Positions 1-8,118 of a DNA stretch of 64,000 nucleotides are shown one piece after another. Origin of the DNA: WYEG01 sp049414625. Its GTDB lineage: Bacteria > Desulfobacterota > Thermodesulfobacteria > Thermodesulfobacteriales > Thermodesulfobacteriaceae. The notes under the pieces were generated by a model. It saw nothing but the letters and a program-made list of their open reading frames with translations. It searched no databases and was not told the origin of the DNA. Both the position numbers and the translations under genes were made by a program. How positions within the stretch are numbered: the first letter of the stretch is position 1; the number at the start of each line of letters is the position of its first letter. Location: positions 62,001 to 126,000 of the forward strand of contig JBMSAU010000122.1 in the NCBI GenBank assembly GCA_049414625.1, given 5' to 3'.

Positions 1-9
1 ATTCTTATT

Positions 10-1236
10 TCAGGACTGCGTTTCATAGATATTTTTTACAACTTCCTCGGCAAACTCCGAACACTTTACCTCTCGGGCGCCCTCCATCTGCCTTGCAAGG
101 TCATAAGTTACTACTTTGCTTTGAATGGTCTTAGCTAAAGCCTCCCAAATGAGGTCAGCCGCTTCTTTCCAGCCTATGTATTCGAGCATCATCTTTGCGG
201 AAAGGATGAGCGATGAAGGGTTTGCCTTATCAAGCCCAGCATACTTTGGGGCTGAGCCGTGGGTTGCCTCAAACACCGCGTAGCCATCTCCGATGTTAGC
301 ACCCGGTGCCATACCCAGCCCACCTACCTGAGCTGCTAAAGCATCGGAAAGGTAGTCACCGTTTAGGTTTGGCGTTGCAAGGATGCTATACTCCTCAGGG
401 CGAAGGAGAGCCCACTGGAACATAGCATCAGCGATACGGTCCTTTATCACTACCACACCCTCGGGAACACCGTTTGGAAATCTGGTTGGAATTTCCTCTT
501 CAGCCACCGTAACCTCAGGAAACTCTTCCTTTGCCACTTCGTAGCCCCAGTTTCTGAAGGCTCCCTCAGTATACTTCATGATGTTTCCCTTATGCACTAA
601 GGTCACGCTTGGGAGCTTATGTTCTAAAGCGTATTTTATAGCCTTGCGAACAAGCCTCTTTGACCCAAAGGGGCTGATGGGCTTTATGCTAATCCCAGCA
701 TCTTCCCGAACCGGTTTTTTCAACTCTTCGCGTAAAAATTCTATCAGTCTTTTTGCTTCCTTTGAGCCTGATTCAAACTCAATCCCAGCGTAGACATCTT
801 CGGTGTTTTCGCGAAAGATTATCATGTTCACCTTTTCAGGATGTTTGACCGGGCTTGGTGTTCCAGGTATCCAGCGAACCGGTCGAACGCAGGCATAGAG
901 GTCTAAAACTTGTCTTAGAGTTACGTTTAAGCTTCTAAAGCCACCCCCAACAGGAGTGGTAAGCGGACCTTTGATAGCAACGACACACTCCTTGATAGTC
1001 TTAAGCGTCTCCTCAGGAAGATAGTTACCTGTCTCTTTGAAAGCCTTTTCCCCAGCTAAAACCTCTATCCATTTTATCTTCCTTTTACCTCCATAGGCTT
1101 TGTCAACCGCGGCATCAACAACCTTGATCATGGCAGGTGTGATGTCCTGCCCGATCCCATCTCCTTCAATGTAGGGAATTTCTGGGTCATCAGGGACAGT
1201 TAAAGTACCATCTTGATTGATAACGATCCTTCCCAT
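10..1236 (-). CDS. icd: NADP+-dependent isocitrate dehydrogenase
   Basis: Oxidatively decarboxylates isocitrate to 2-oxoglutarate in the cytosol (TCA cycle and glutamate supply). The 408 residues align end to end with the E. coli-type enzyme. The substrate loop RSLNVTLRQ (from residue 101) keeps the regulatory serine equivalent to E. coli Ser113. FRENTEDVYAGIEF and the NLNGDYLSDALAAQVGG metal-site region are intact. The APKYAG segment keeps the Lys-Tyr pair that selects NADP+ over NAD+. The ATG lies behind a GGGAGG ribosome site. It is transcribed divergently from the glycosylase-like gene at 1338, and the 3' end stops just inside the window edge. Confidence 0.96.
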   Translation of the reverse strand: MGRIVINQDGTLTVPDDPEIPYIEGDGIGQDITPAMIKVVDAAVDKAYGGKRKIKWIEVLAGEKAFKETGNYLPEETLKTIKECVVAIKGPLTTPVGGGFRSLNVTLRQVLDLYACVRPVRWIPGTPSPVKHPEKVNMIIFRENTEDVYAGIEFESGSKEAKRLIEFLREELKKPVREDAGISIKPISPFGSKRLVRKAIKYALEHKLPSVTLVHKGNIMKYTEGAFRNWGYEVAKEEFPEVTVAEEEIPTRFPNGVPEGVVVIKDRIADAMFQWALLRPEEYSILATPNLNGDYLSDALAAQVGGLGMAPGANIGDGYAVFEATHGSAPKYAGLDKANPSSLILSAKMMLEYIGWKEAADLIWEALAKTIQSKVVTYDLARQMEGAREVKCSEFAEEVVKNIYETQS

Positions 1237-1263
1237 AAAACCTCCCTCTTCAAAGTTTTAAAA

Positions 1264-1292
1264 AATCTACTGCTAATTAAAGCTTTTGACAA
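1264..1292 (-). promoter_or_regulatory. Candidate sigma70-type promoter of icd
   Basis: On the minus strand TTGTCA (1287-1292) is followed after 17 bp by TAGATT (1264-1269). The -35 overlaps the -35 of the opposite promoter at 1286, so the two genes are back to back. Assigned by consensus only. Confidence 0.4.
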
Positions 1293-1313
1293 GTAACAAC
1301 TAAAAGTTATACT
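1286..1313 (+). promoter_or_regulatory. Sigma70-type promoter of the glycosylase-nfeD pair
   Basis: A perfect TTGACA (1286-1291), a 16-bp spacer and TATACT (1308-1313) lie 25 bp upstream of the ATG at 1338. The earlier ATG at 1323 is in frame but stops after two codons, which supports 1338 as the start. Confidence 0.65.
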
Positions 1314-1337
1314 ATAAATAAAATGGGATAAAAAAAA

Positions 1338-2024
1338 ATGGGTAAGTATTCTATCCTTAGACCCTATTTTATTTACTTAAAGAACTTAGAAATTGAGGAG
1401 CTTCCTAAAACTCCAAGGATAGAAAAATTTCTTTCGGAAATAAAAAAGCCAAAAAAGTTCTTTGTTGACGAACACACATTAAAGGAAGAGGTTCTAAACT
1501 GCACAGCTTGTCCCCTTTCTCAAACAAGGAAAGCAGCTATTTTTGGTGAAGGAAAGCTTTCAGCCAAAATCATGGGCATCCTTGACTATCCAAGGAGGGA
1601 TGAAGAACTACAAGGTCTTGTTATTACTGGTGGCTACCGCACCATGCTTCAGAGGCTTTTGCAGACCTTGGCCTTAAACCTTGAGGATGTTTTCCTTACC
1701 CATGCGGTAAAGTGTCGTCCCTACAACGATAGACCCCCGGAGGACGAGGAGGTTTTAGCCTGTAAAGAACACTTATTAAAGCAAATCCAAGTGATAAAAC
1801 CAAAAGTCATCCTCTGCTTTGGCTCAACGCCGATAAAGTCTTTTCTCGGGACAGAAAGAAAGATCACCCTAAATGAAGCAAGAAAAGCTACCTTTAACTT
1901 TGAGGGGATACCTCTATTCTTTACCTTTCATCCGGAAGACATGACTAAGAATTCTCAAGTAAGACGCTTAATATGGGAAGACCTACAGAGGGTTAAAGAA
2001 TGCTTAAAAAAGGAGTTCTCTTAG
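1338..2024 (+). CDS. Divergent family-4-type (Fe-S) uracil-DNA glycosylase-like protein
   Basis: 228 residues with the fold signature of family 4 Fe-S uracil-DNA glycosylases: CTACPL (Cys55, Cys58), VKCRPYNDRPP (Cys126), ACKEHLL (Cys142), KPKVILCFGS and a C-terminal FHPE. The four cysteines spaced for a 4Fe-4S cluster are all present. The uracil-activating GEAPG motif expected near residue 80 is replaced by ILDYPRR, and the C-terminal HP motif is altered, so ordinary uracil excision is doubtful. A ~50-residue N-terminal extension precedes the first cysteine. It overlaps nfeD by 25 bp, so the two are probably cotranscribed. Fold is confident; activity is not. Confidence 0.75.
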   Translation: MGKYSILRPYFIYLKNLEIEELPKTPRIEKFLSEIKKPKKFFVDEHTLKEEVLNCTACPLSQTRKAAIFGEGKLSAKIMGILDYPRRDEELQGLVITGGYRTMLQRLLQTLALNLEDVFLTHAVKCRPYNDRPPEDEEVLACKEHLLKQIQVIKPKVILCFGSTPIKSFLGTERKITLNEARKATFNFEGIPLFFTFHPEDMTKNSQVRRLIWEDLQRVKECLKKEFS

Positions 2025-3286
2025 CTTTATTCTTTTTGGTTGTTTTTTTAGCGCTTGTCTCAAAATCACATGGGGCGCGAGTCTATCTCCTTAAAGTGGA
2101 TTCTGCCATAACACCTGCTACGGCAAACTTTATCATTTCTGCCATATCCAAGGCGCAAAAAGAGGGAGCTCAAGCCTTGGTGATAGAGCTTGATACACCA
2201 GGGGGGTTGGTTGAGTCTACAAGGGAGATAGTAAAAGCCATGCTTGATAGTGAGGTGCCCATCATAGTTTATGTGTCTCCTTCAGGAGCAAGGGCAGCCT
2301 CTGCTGGAGCTTTTATCGTGCTTGCAAGCCACTTAGCTGCCATGGCTCCGGGAACCCATGTTGGAGCAGCCCATCCCGTAGAGCTTTCAGGCAAAGCTGA
2401 CCCAAAGGTCATGGAAAAGATAGCAAACGACCTTGCCGCCTATGCTAAAAACCTTGCGGAATTGAGAGGACGAGACCAAACGTTTGCGGAAGAGATGGTA
2501 AAAAAAAGCGTAAGCCTCACTGAAAAGGAAGCTCTTCGGAAGGGTGTTATCGAAATCGTCGCTGAAGACTTGCAAAAGCTCCTTGATGAGGCACACGGAC
2601 GAAAAGTTAACATTAAAAACCGCGAGGTCGAGCTAAGGCTTAAACCTTATGAACTTATCCGGATAGAAGAAGACTTAAAAACTCGAGTATTCAAAGTCTT
2701 AACCAATCCAAATCTAATCTACTTTTTGCTGATGCTTGGGCTTCTTGGGCTTTATCTTGAGTTCACCAATCCTGGAGCCATCTTACCTGGTGTGGTTGGA
2801 GCTATATGCCTGATCCTTGCCCTATTTGGGCTTAGCATTCTTCCTGTGAACTATGCTGGCTTAGCCCTAATCCTCCTTGCCGGGCTCCTATTTTTCCTTG
2901 AAACTCAAGTCCCCTCTCATGGTCTCTTAGCCATCGGTGGAGTCATATCCCTACTATTAGGCTCCCTTCTCCTTTTTGGGGACAATCCTCCTTGGCTTAG
3001 AGTTTATATGCCTTTACTCTACACGGTCGCCATCACTTTTTCTCTACTTTTTGGAGGAACTGCTTATTTAGTAGTAAAGACTCAAAGAAAAAAGCCAGTA
3101 TCAGGGGAGTTTTCTTTGATAGGGACAACAGGGAAAGTTATTGAAGAGGTATCCCCTAAAGGGGGAAAGGTCTTTGTCTCAGGGGAGATCTGGTCTGCAA
3201 CGGCAGACGAGATAATCCCAGTAGGGGAAGAGGTTTTGATCTTAGGGAAAGAAGGATTAAGGCTTAAGGTAAAGAAGAAAACTTAA
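2000..3286 (+). CDS. nfeD: NfeD-family membrane serine protease (ClpP class)
   Basis: Predicted membrane-bound Ser/Lys protease of the long NfeD type (428 aa). A signal peptide or N-terminal anchor (about 1-25) is followed by a ClpP/SppA-like domain with DTPGG (65-69) and the nucleophile in RAASAG (Ser101). Lys140 in EKIAND is the likely general base by comparison with the archaeal 1510-N protease. Several hydrophobic helices follow (about 235-350), then a small beta domain at the C terminus (about 365-428) like the soluble NfeD OB fold. Long NfeD proteins usually pair with a stomatin; none is encoded here. The start inside the upstream gene implies translational coupling. Confidence 0.9.
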   Translation: MLKKGVLLALFFLVVFLALVSKSHGARVYLLKVDSAITPATANFIISAISKAQKEGAQALVIELDTPGGLVESTREIVKAMLDSEVPIIVYVSPSGARAASAGAFIVLASHLAAMAPGTHVGAAHPVELSGKADPKVMEKIANDLAAYAKNLAELRGRDQTFAEEMVKKSVSLTEKEALRKGVIEIVAEDLQKLLDEAHGRKVNIKNREVELRLKPYELIRIEEDLKTRVFKVLTNPNLIYFLLMLGLLGLYLEFTNPGAILPGVVGAICLILALFGLSILPVNYAGLALILLAGLLFFLETQVPSHGLLAIGGVISLLLGSLLLFGDNPPWLRVYMPLLYTVAITFSLLFGGTAYLVVKTQRKKPVSGEFSLIGTTGKVIEEVSPKGGKVFVSGEIWSATADEIIPVGEEVLILGKEGLRLKVKKKT

Positions 3287-3666
3287 GCTAATACATGTTT
3301 TTCAGGGACAACGCATAGGAATTCTCCTGTAAAAACAACCTCATCACCTCTTTTTATTTCAACGGAAACAAACCTCTTTTTACCTTCAGTGCCCTTTACT
3401 TCAGCGGTAGCTACGACCTCATCGCCAAGTTTCACTGGTTTTAAAAACTTAACCTCAGCCTTGGCTAAGACCACAGTCTCCTCGTTTACGGCAAGCATGC
3501 TTGCATAGTCCGCAAGGCTAAAGATAAACCCACCATGGATTAGACCGTATTCATCCGCAACCATCCGCTCATCAGTCTTAAGCTTAACGATGGCTTTTCC
3601 TTGAGAAAGCTCAACAGGAACACCGCTTAAGCTCTGGTCAATTCGGCGGTGGGTTCTTATCTCCAT
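3283..3666 (-). CDS. Hotdog-fold thioesterase (PaaI/FapR-like)
   Basis: About 127 residues with the single hotdog-domain pattern. IHGGFIFSLADYASM is the typical HGG-x-F helix, followed by KAEVKFLKPVKLGDEV and a final beta strand. Such proteins hydrolyse acyl-CoA or act as ligand-binding domains; the substrate is unknown. I prefer the ATG at 3666 because a run of seven G lies just upstream, whereas the ATG at 3681 has no ribosome site. It is the last gene of the minus-strand run, and its end overlaps convergent nfeD by 4 bp. Confidence 0.75.
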   Translation of the reverse strand: MEIRTHRRIDQSLSGVPVELSQGKAIVKLKTDERMVADEYGLIHGGFIFSLADYASMLAVNEETVVLAKAEVKFLKPVKLGDEVVATAEVKGTEGKKRFVSVEIKRGDEVVFTGEFLCVVPEKHVLA

Positions 3667-3687
3667 AGCTAACCCCCCCATAAGTCT

Positions 3688-4158
3688 TTAACCTAATTTG
3701 TCTAAACAGAACTCAACGTAGATGTGCTTTCCGTCAAGCTCAAACTTAAAGGCTATCCTTGGTGTTTTGCAGAGGGCATGAATTTGATAATCTTTCCCGG
3801 TGATCATGCTTGGAACAGAAGCTTTGAGGGTTGTCCCTATCTGTTCAAAACGCTTACGAAAGCTCCCACAGATCATGTTGGCAAGCTCACCCGCCATGTC
3901 TAAAGCCTCCTCATTTATTTCAGATGGAGCCTCCCCCAGTAAAACCTTCATGACCTCAAAAAGAAGCTCCTTTTCCACTGACACCACAAAGGCACCTTGG
4001 ACCTTATCCCCGGTTAAACCGATGATAGCTGAAATTTCCCCAAGAGCGGTGTTTTCCTTCCTAACCTCCGTGGCTTTAAGGTTTGGCTGTTTGCCAAGAT
4101 AGGTCCCTAAGACTTCAGAAACCGAGGCTTGGATGGCATCCGGTATGGTTAGCGCCAT
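3688..4158 (-). CDS. CheX/CheC-family chemotaxis phosphatase-like protein
   Basis: 156 residues of the CheX-like fold. The key helix carries ELANMICG, with Glu91 and Asn94 in the E-x2-N arrangement CheC and CheX use to dephosphorylate CheY-P. Only one such helix is present, as in CheX. It overlaps aroK by 10 bp and sits after four shikimate genes, with no che genes in the window. Whether the partner is a chemotaxis CheY or another response regulator is unknown. Confidence 0.8.
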   Translation of the reverse strand: MALTIPDAIQASVSEVLGTYLGKQPNLKATEVRKENTALGEISAIIGLTGDKVQGAFVVSVEKELLFEVMKVLLGEAPSEINEEALDMAGELANMICGSFRKRFEQIGTTLKASVPSMITGKDYQIHALCKTPRIAFKFELDGKHIYVEFCLDKLG

Positions 4159-4691
4159 GGCTCGTCTTCCAAATGTTTCAAAATTTCCTTAAGAAGCGTA
4201 TTTAAATCCTCTTTATCAGCCTCTATTATAATGTCCGCATACTTCTCGTAAAGTGGAGCTCTTTCCTTTAATACCTTTTCAACCTCTTCAACCAAAGAAA
4301 GGTCTGAAAGCGAAGGTCGGGTTTGCTCAGACTTGGAATCTTTGGTTATTCTTTCTACAGCCGTAGCGGGAGAAATTTTAAGATAGATGATGAAGGCCCT
4401 GTTCTTTAGCTTTTCCATGAGGTCTTCATGCAAAACGCTCCCTCCTCCAAGGGCAACAACGCATCTCTCTTTTTCTATAAGGTCCTCAAGCACTTCCTTT
4501 TCCATCTCTCTAAAATAGCTCCAACCATACCTTTCAACCATCTCTTTTATGGATAGACCAACTCTTCTTTGGACTTCATCGTCAAGGTCAAGGAAAGGAA
4601 GATTTAGTCTTTCCGCTAAGAACTTGCCAACAGTTGTTTTGCCTGCCCCACGAAACCCGATTAAAATAACCTTATCCCAGCTCTTTTTCAT
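4149..4691 (-). CDS. aroK: Shikimate kinase
   Basis: Phosphorylates shikimate at the 3-position with ATP. It carries the P-loop GFRGAGKTT, DLDDEV and GWSYFREME for substrate binding, ALGGGSV, and the LID region with TRPSL. A longer frame begins at 4727, but the ATG at 4691 overlaps the aroA stop as ATGA, which gives a normal 180-residue kinase and translational coupling. It acts directly before AroA in the pathway, matching gene order aroD-aroE-aroA-aroK. Confidence 0.95.
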   Translation of the reverse strand: MKKSWDKVILIGFRGAGKTTVGKFLAERLNLPFLDLDDEVQRRVGLSIKEMVERYGWSYFREMEKEVLEDLIEKERCVVALGGGSVLHEDLMEKLKNRAFIIYLKISPATAVERITKDSKSEQTRPSLSDLSLVEEVEKVLKERAPLYEKYADIIIEADKEDLNTLLKEILKHLEDEPWR

Positions 4692-5974
4692 GAATTTTGA
4701 GTGTAGACGCTTTCCAAGTGTTCCCAAAACTCTGGATAGGACTTTTCAACACAAGCTGGGTTCTCGATGATAAGACCTCCGCATCTTAGCCCAAGGATGG
4801 CAAAGGACATGGCTATGCGGTGGTCATCGTAAGTGTTTATCCTTGCAGGCTTAAAATCTTCCCTACCCTCGATCACAATGCCATCGGGTAGCTCTTCAAC
4901 TTCAACGCCAAGCTTTTTAAGCTCCGTTGCCATAGCCTTTATGCGGTCCGTTTCTTTATACCGAAGATGGGGTGCACCTCGGATTATGCCCTTTCCTTCT
5001 GCGCAGGCTAAAAGCACGCAAAGAGTGGGAAAAAGGTCCGGACAATTACCAATGTTAAACTCGCAAGCCTTGGGTCTTCCCTCAAAGGATACCTTAACCC
5101 CAAGAGGCAGGACCTCAATCTTAGCCCCCATCTCCTTTAAGAAGGTAAGATGTGCAACATCAGGCTGGGATGAAGTCGCTGAATAGTTTTCTATGTAGAC
5201 CTCTCCCCTTCCTAAGATAAGGGGAATGCTCAAAAAGTAGGAACTGCTTGAGGCATCGGCAGGGACTTCATACTCTGTTGCCTTATAGAAGCCCTCCTTA
5301 ACCCTAAAACCATCCATAACCCTCTCAACATCTACGCCAAAGTGTTTCATCACCTCAATGGTCATCTCTACATAGCCTGCAGACAAGAGCTCACCCTCAA
5401 CCTCCACAGTGAGCCCTCCGCTAAGGTAAGGACCAATTAGCAGAAGGGCTGAGATAAACTGACTGCTTACATTCCCGGGGAGGCTAACTTTTCCTCCCTT
5501 AAGCTTTCCCTCATATATCCTTATAGGTAGATAGCCCTCTCTTTCTAAGCATTCGATGTTTGCTGATAAGCTTTTTAAGGCAGAAAGCAGAGGGGCAACG
5601 GGTCTTTCGTGAAGCCTTTCTTTACCAAAGACTTCAACAAAGCTTCCCCGCCCAAGGCTTGCATAGGCGATAAAAAACCTTGTGCCCGTTCCGTTGTTGC
5701 CAAGATAAACCTTCTCTCCAGAAAGGCTTGGTCTTCCACCTACGCCTTCTATAATAAGGTTGTTCTCAGAAAAAGTTGCTTTAACGCCAGTTGCTTCTAA
5801 GGCTGAAAGGAGAAGCCTTGGGTCCTCGCTTAAAAGGGGGTTTATGATTCGGCTTTTTCCATCGGCTAAGGCTGAGCAAATAAGAGCCCTTTGGGTTAAG
5901 CTCTTTGAGCTTGGAACCTTAAGCCTTGCCCTCTTAAAATCTTTAAGCGGTCTTATCTCCTTTTCTAAGACCAA
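4688..5974 (-). CDS. aroA: 3-phosphoshikimate 1-carboxyvinyltransferase (EPSP synthase)
   Basis: Joins PEP to shikimate-3-phosphate. Signatures are VPSSKSLTQRAL near the N terminus, LGNNGTGTRFF for the PEP site, PADASSSSYF, RYKETDRI with the catalytic Glu, and TYDDHRIAMSFA. The open frame starts with TTG at 5980, but GGAGG six bases ahead of a second TTG at 5974 fits better. Both starts are inside aroE, so translation is coupled. The second position of the N-terminal motif is Ser (usually Gly); the rest is typical. Confidence 0.95.
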   Translation of the reverse strand: MVLEKEIRPLKDFKRARLKVPSSKSLTQRALICSALADGKSRIINPLLSEDPRLLLSALEATGVKATFSENNLIIEGVGGRPSLSGEKVYLGNNGTGTRFFIAYASLGRGSFVEVFGKERLHERPVAPLLSALKSLSANIECLEREGYLPIRIYEGKLKGGKVSLPGNVSSQFISALLLIGPYLSGGLTVEVEGELLSAGYVEMTIEVMKHFGVDVERVMDGFRVKEGFYKATEYEVPADASSSSYFLSIPLILGRGEVYIENYSATSSQPDVAHLTFLKEMGAKIEVLPLGVKVSFEGRPKACEFNIGNCPDLFPTLCVLLACAEGKGIIRGAPHLRYKETDRIKAMATELKKLGVEVEELPDGIVIEGREDFKPARINTYDDHRIAMSFAILGLRCGGLIIENPACVEKSYPEFWEHLESVYTQNS

Positions 5975-6791
5975 ACTCAACCTCCATGGTTAAGACTTCT
6001 TTGTAGAGGGCTTCCCTCATCTTTTCAACCGGGGGCATAAGTCCAGTCCATAGCTTAAACTGCTCAACTCCTTGATAAAGGAGCATCTTCAAACCATCTA
6101 TGGTAATTTTATTCTCTTCCTTTGCTATGGCAAGAAGCTTTGTCTCTAAAGGAATATAAACGGAATCCATGACGATGGAGAAGCGGGAGACCACCTCTTT
6201 AGCTACTGGGGAATCAAAGCTTTTCAGTCCAACGCTTGTTGCGTTGATGAGGATGTCTCCATAAGCGTCGTATAGAGCCTCCCAGGGATAGGCTAAAATG
6301 GAAAACCTTTCTCCCACCTCCTTTGCCTTCTCGAAGGTGCGATTGTAAACGACTATCTCCTTTGCGCCAGCTTGAATCATAGCGTAGATGATGGCTAAGC
6401 TTGCTCCACCTGCCCCAAGAATAACAACCCTCTTCCCAGAAAGAGATACTCCAACCTCCTTAAAGGCTTTCAAGACCCCTATCCAATCGGTGTTTGTCCC
6501 AAAAAGGCTCCCTTCGCGGTTTATTATCGTGTTTACAGCCCCAATTTCTTTAGCTTTTCCATCAATCTCATCAAGATACTTTATCACCTCTACTTTGTGT
6601 GGAATGGTTACTGAAAGCCCAGAAATACCAAGGGCTTTAACCCCTCTCATAGCCTGGCTTAAGTCTTCGGGCTTAACAGGGAAGGCACCGTAGACTGCTT
6701 TAACCCCAAGCTCCCGAAAGGCAAGGTTGTGCATAACCGGAGATAAAGAATGAGAAACAGGGTATCCGATTATTCCGTAGACCTTATACAT
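5943..6791 (-). CDS. aroE: Shikimate dehydrogenase (NADP+)
   Basis: Reduces 3-dehydroshikimate to shikimate. The 282 residues carry YPVSHSLSP at the N terminus, VTIPHK with the catalytic lysine, GTNTDWIG with the catalytic aspartate, and the Rossmann segment GAGGASLAI followed by YNRTFEKA, which suits NADPH. The C-terminal G-x-x-MLLYQGVEQF helix is standard. It overlaps aroD by 22 bp and aroA by about 32 bp, a tightly coupled operon. Confidence 0.95.
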   Translation of the reverse strand: MYKVYGIIGYPVSHSLSPVMHNLAFRELGVKAVYGAFPVKPEDLSQAMRGVKALGISGLSVTIPHKVEVIKYLDEIDGKAKEIGAVNTIINREGSLFGTNTDWIGVLKAFKEVGVSLSGKRVVILGAGGASLAIIYAMIQAGAKEIVVYNRTFEKAKEVGERFSILAYPWEALYDAYGDILINATSVGLKSFDSPVAKEVVSRFSIVMDSVYIPLETKLLAIAKEENKITIDGLKMLLYQGVEQFKLWTGLMPPVEKMREALYKEVLTMEVEFGLRKGDKTA

Positions 6792-7495
6792 GAAGTTAAA
6801 CCCTCATAGAGGCTTTTAGCTGATAAGATGTCGAGTTGACCCGGTGCAGTCCCACTATCTTTAGTTGCACTAACATAGGTAAAAGGTGCGCCAAGGATTA
6901 AACTTACTATCCTTGTCCAGGAAAGCTTATCCCCCATACCAAAGGCTACAACTTCCATACCAAGACTTCTCCCATAAGGGATAAGACTTAAGAGCCGTAA
7001 ACCGTCCTCAGGCTTTTCGGAAAAACAAACAACCTTAGCTAATTTTACGGAAGCTTGGCTCAGGCTCCTCATTAGCCCCTTGAGAGCCCTATCATTGGGT
7101 GTTCCCTCAAAATCATGAAAAGAAACAAGCGTCTTATCCAAAGGGAAAGGAGGATTGCCATGCCTTTTTATATATCCTTTCAAAGCTTTCCATTCAAGGT
7201 CAACAAGATAAGCCCCCATCCCAAGACAATGCTTAAGGATTCGTAGCCTTTCTTCCTCTGGAACATGCCTTTTTCCTCCCTCCTCAGGAAGCCTACAGGT
7301 AAAGATAAATTTAAGAGAAGGGGCGTCTCGCTCCGCTCGGCATGACAAAATGAAAGAAGAAATGCTATCAGGCGAGAGATCATCCTCTAAGTAATCAAGC
7401 CTAATTTCAAAAAGATGGGTAAGATGGGCGTTCTTTTGAACTACCTCTAAAGTGTCACTCCAGCTCTTTTCACCGACTGAAAGGCAAAACATCAA
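6770..7495 (-). CDS. aroD: 3-dehydroquinate dehydratase, type I, with an in-frame repeat insertion
   Basis: Type I (Schiff-base) dehydroquinase of 241 residues. EIRLDYLED, IFTCR, SFHDFEGTP (catalytic His) and VKLAKVV (Schiff-base Lys) are all visible. Residues about 49-59 (ILSCRAERDAP) come from a short palindromic repeat also found outside genes at 23.8 kb and 53.4 kb. They fall in the loop between the second helix and the strand leading to FTCR, where insertion should be tolerated. The gene starts 14 bp after the IMP cyclohydrolase gene. Confidence 0.93.
   Translation of the reverse strand: MMFCLSVGEKSWSDTLEVVQKNAHLTHLFEIRLDYLEDDLSPDSISSFILSCRAERDAPSLKFIFTCRLPEEGGKRHVPEEERLRILKHCLGMGAYLVDLEWKALKGYIKRHGNPPFPLDKTLVSFHDFEGTPNDRALKGLMRSLSQASVKLAKVVCFSEKPEDGLRLLSLIPYGRSLGMEVVAFGMGDKLSWTRIVSLILGAPFTYVSATKDSGTAPGQLDILSAKSLYEGLTSCIRSTE
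7321..7350 (-). repeat. Short interspersed palindromic repeat inside aroD
   Basis: On the minus strand this reads GTCATGCCGAGCGGAGCGAG plus ten further bases. The core GCCGAGC..AGCGAG recurs at 23801-23822 (GTCACCCCGAGCGGAAGCGA) and, more degenerate, at 53334-53358. In the alternative frame it encodes a CHAERSETP peptide, typical of dispersed repeats in many bacterial genomes. Confidence 0.7.
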
Positions 7496-7509
7496 AAAAT
7501 ATAGCTTCT

Positions 7510-8100
7510 TTAAAGTTCAAAGGTTGAAAGGTACTCAAAGATCATCCTATCGTATTCGCTGGTAAGCTTAAAGACCTTTTTAGCAAGGTAAAATCTCGTC
7601 TTAAGCGTTGTGTTTCCTTGAGCTTTAATCTCAGAGAGCACTAAAGGGTAATCCGCAGGGTCAACGACAACCGTCACATACTTGAAGTTCTTTGCGCTTG
7701 CCCGAAGAAGGGTTGGACCACCTATGTCAATGTTTTCAATAGCGGTATCCAGGTCCCCCTTTTCTTTTACTACCTTGTCAAAGGCATAAAGGTTCACTAC
7801 CACAAGGTCAATGGGCTTTATTCCCTGTTCCTTGATTGTCTTAACATGCTCCTCATCATCCCTTTTAAAAAGGAGACCTCCATGGATCTTAGGATGAAGG
7901 GTCTTTACCCTCCCGCCAAGGATCTCAGGAAAGCCTGTAAGCTCTGACACATCAACAACCTTTACTCCACCCTCTCTTAAGATGCGAGCAGTCCCACCGG
8001 TTGAGACAATTTCAATGCCCAACGCTTCAAGCTCCTTAGCAAAATCTACAATCCCAGATTTGTCCGTAACACTTATCAGAGCCCGCTCAATCCTACCCAT
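7510..8100 (-). CDS. purH: Stand-alone IMP cyclohydrolase (N-terminal half of PurH)
   Basis: Closes FAICAR to IMP, the last step of purine synthesis. In most bacteria this MGS-like domain is fused to AICAR transformylase in a ~520-residue PurH. Here the protein is 196 residues and ends at the domain boundary, after YDRMIFEYL. SVTDKSG, STGGTA, HPKIHGG and NIDIGGPTLLRA are intact, so it looks functional rather than truncated. No transformylase follows; aroD begins 14 bp on. AICAR formylation must be encoded elsewhere, possibly by a PurP or separate transformylase. The symbol applies only to this half. Confidence 0.9.
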   Translation of the reverse strand: MGRIERALISVTDKSGIVDFAKELEALGIEIVSTGGTARILREGGVKVVDVSELTGFPEILGGRVKTLHPKIHGGLLFKRDDEEHVKTIKEQGIKPIDLVVVNLYAFDKVVKEKGDLDTAIENIDIGGPTLLRASAKNFKYVTVVVDPADYPLVLSEIKAQGNTTLKTRFYLAKKVFKLTSEYDRMIFEYLSTFEL

Positions 8101-8118
8101 AGCCAGCCTCCTCTTTTT

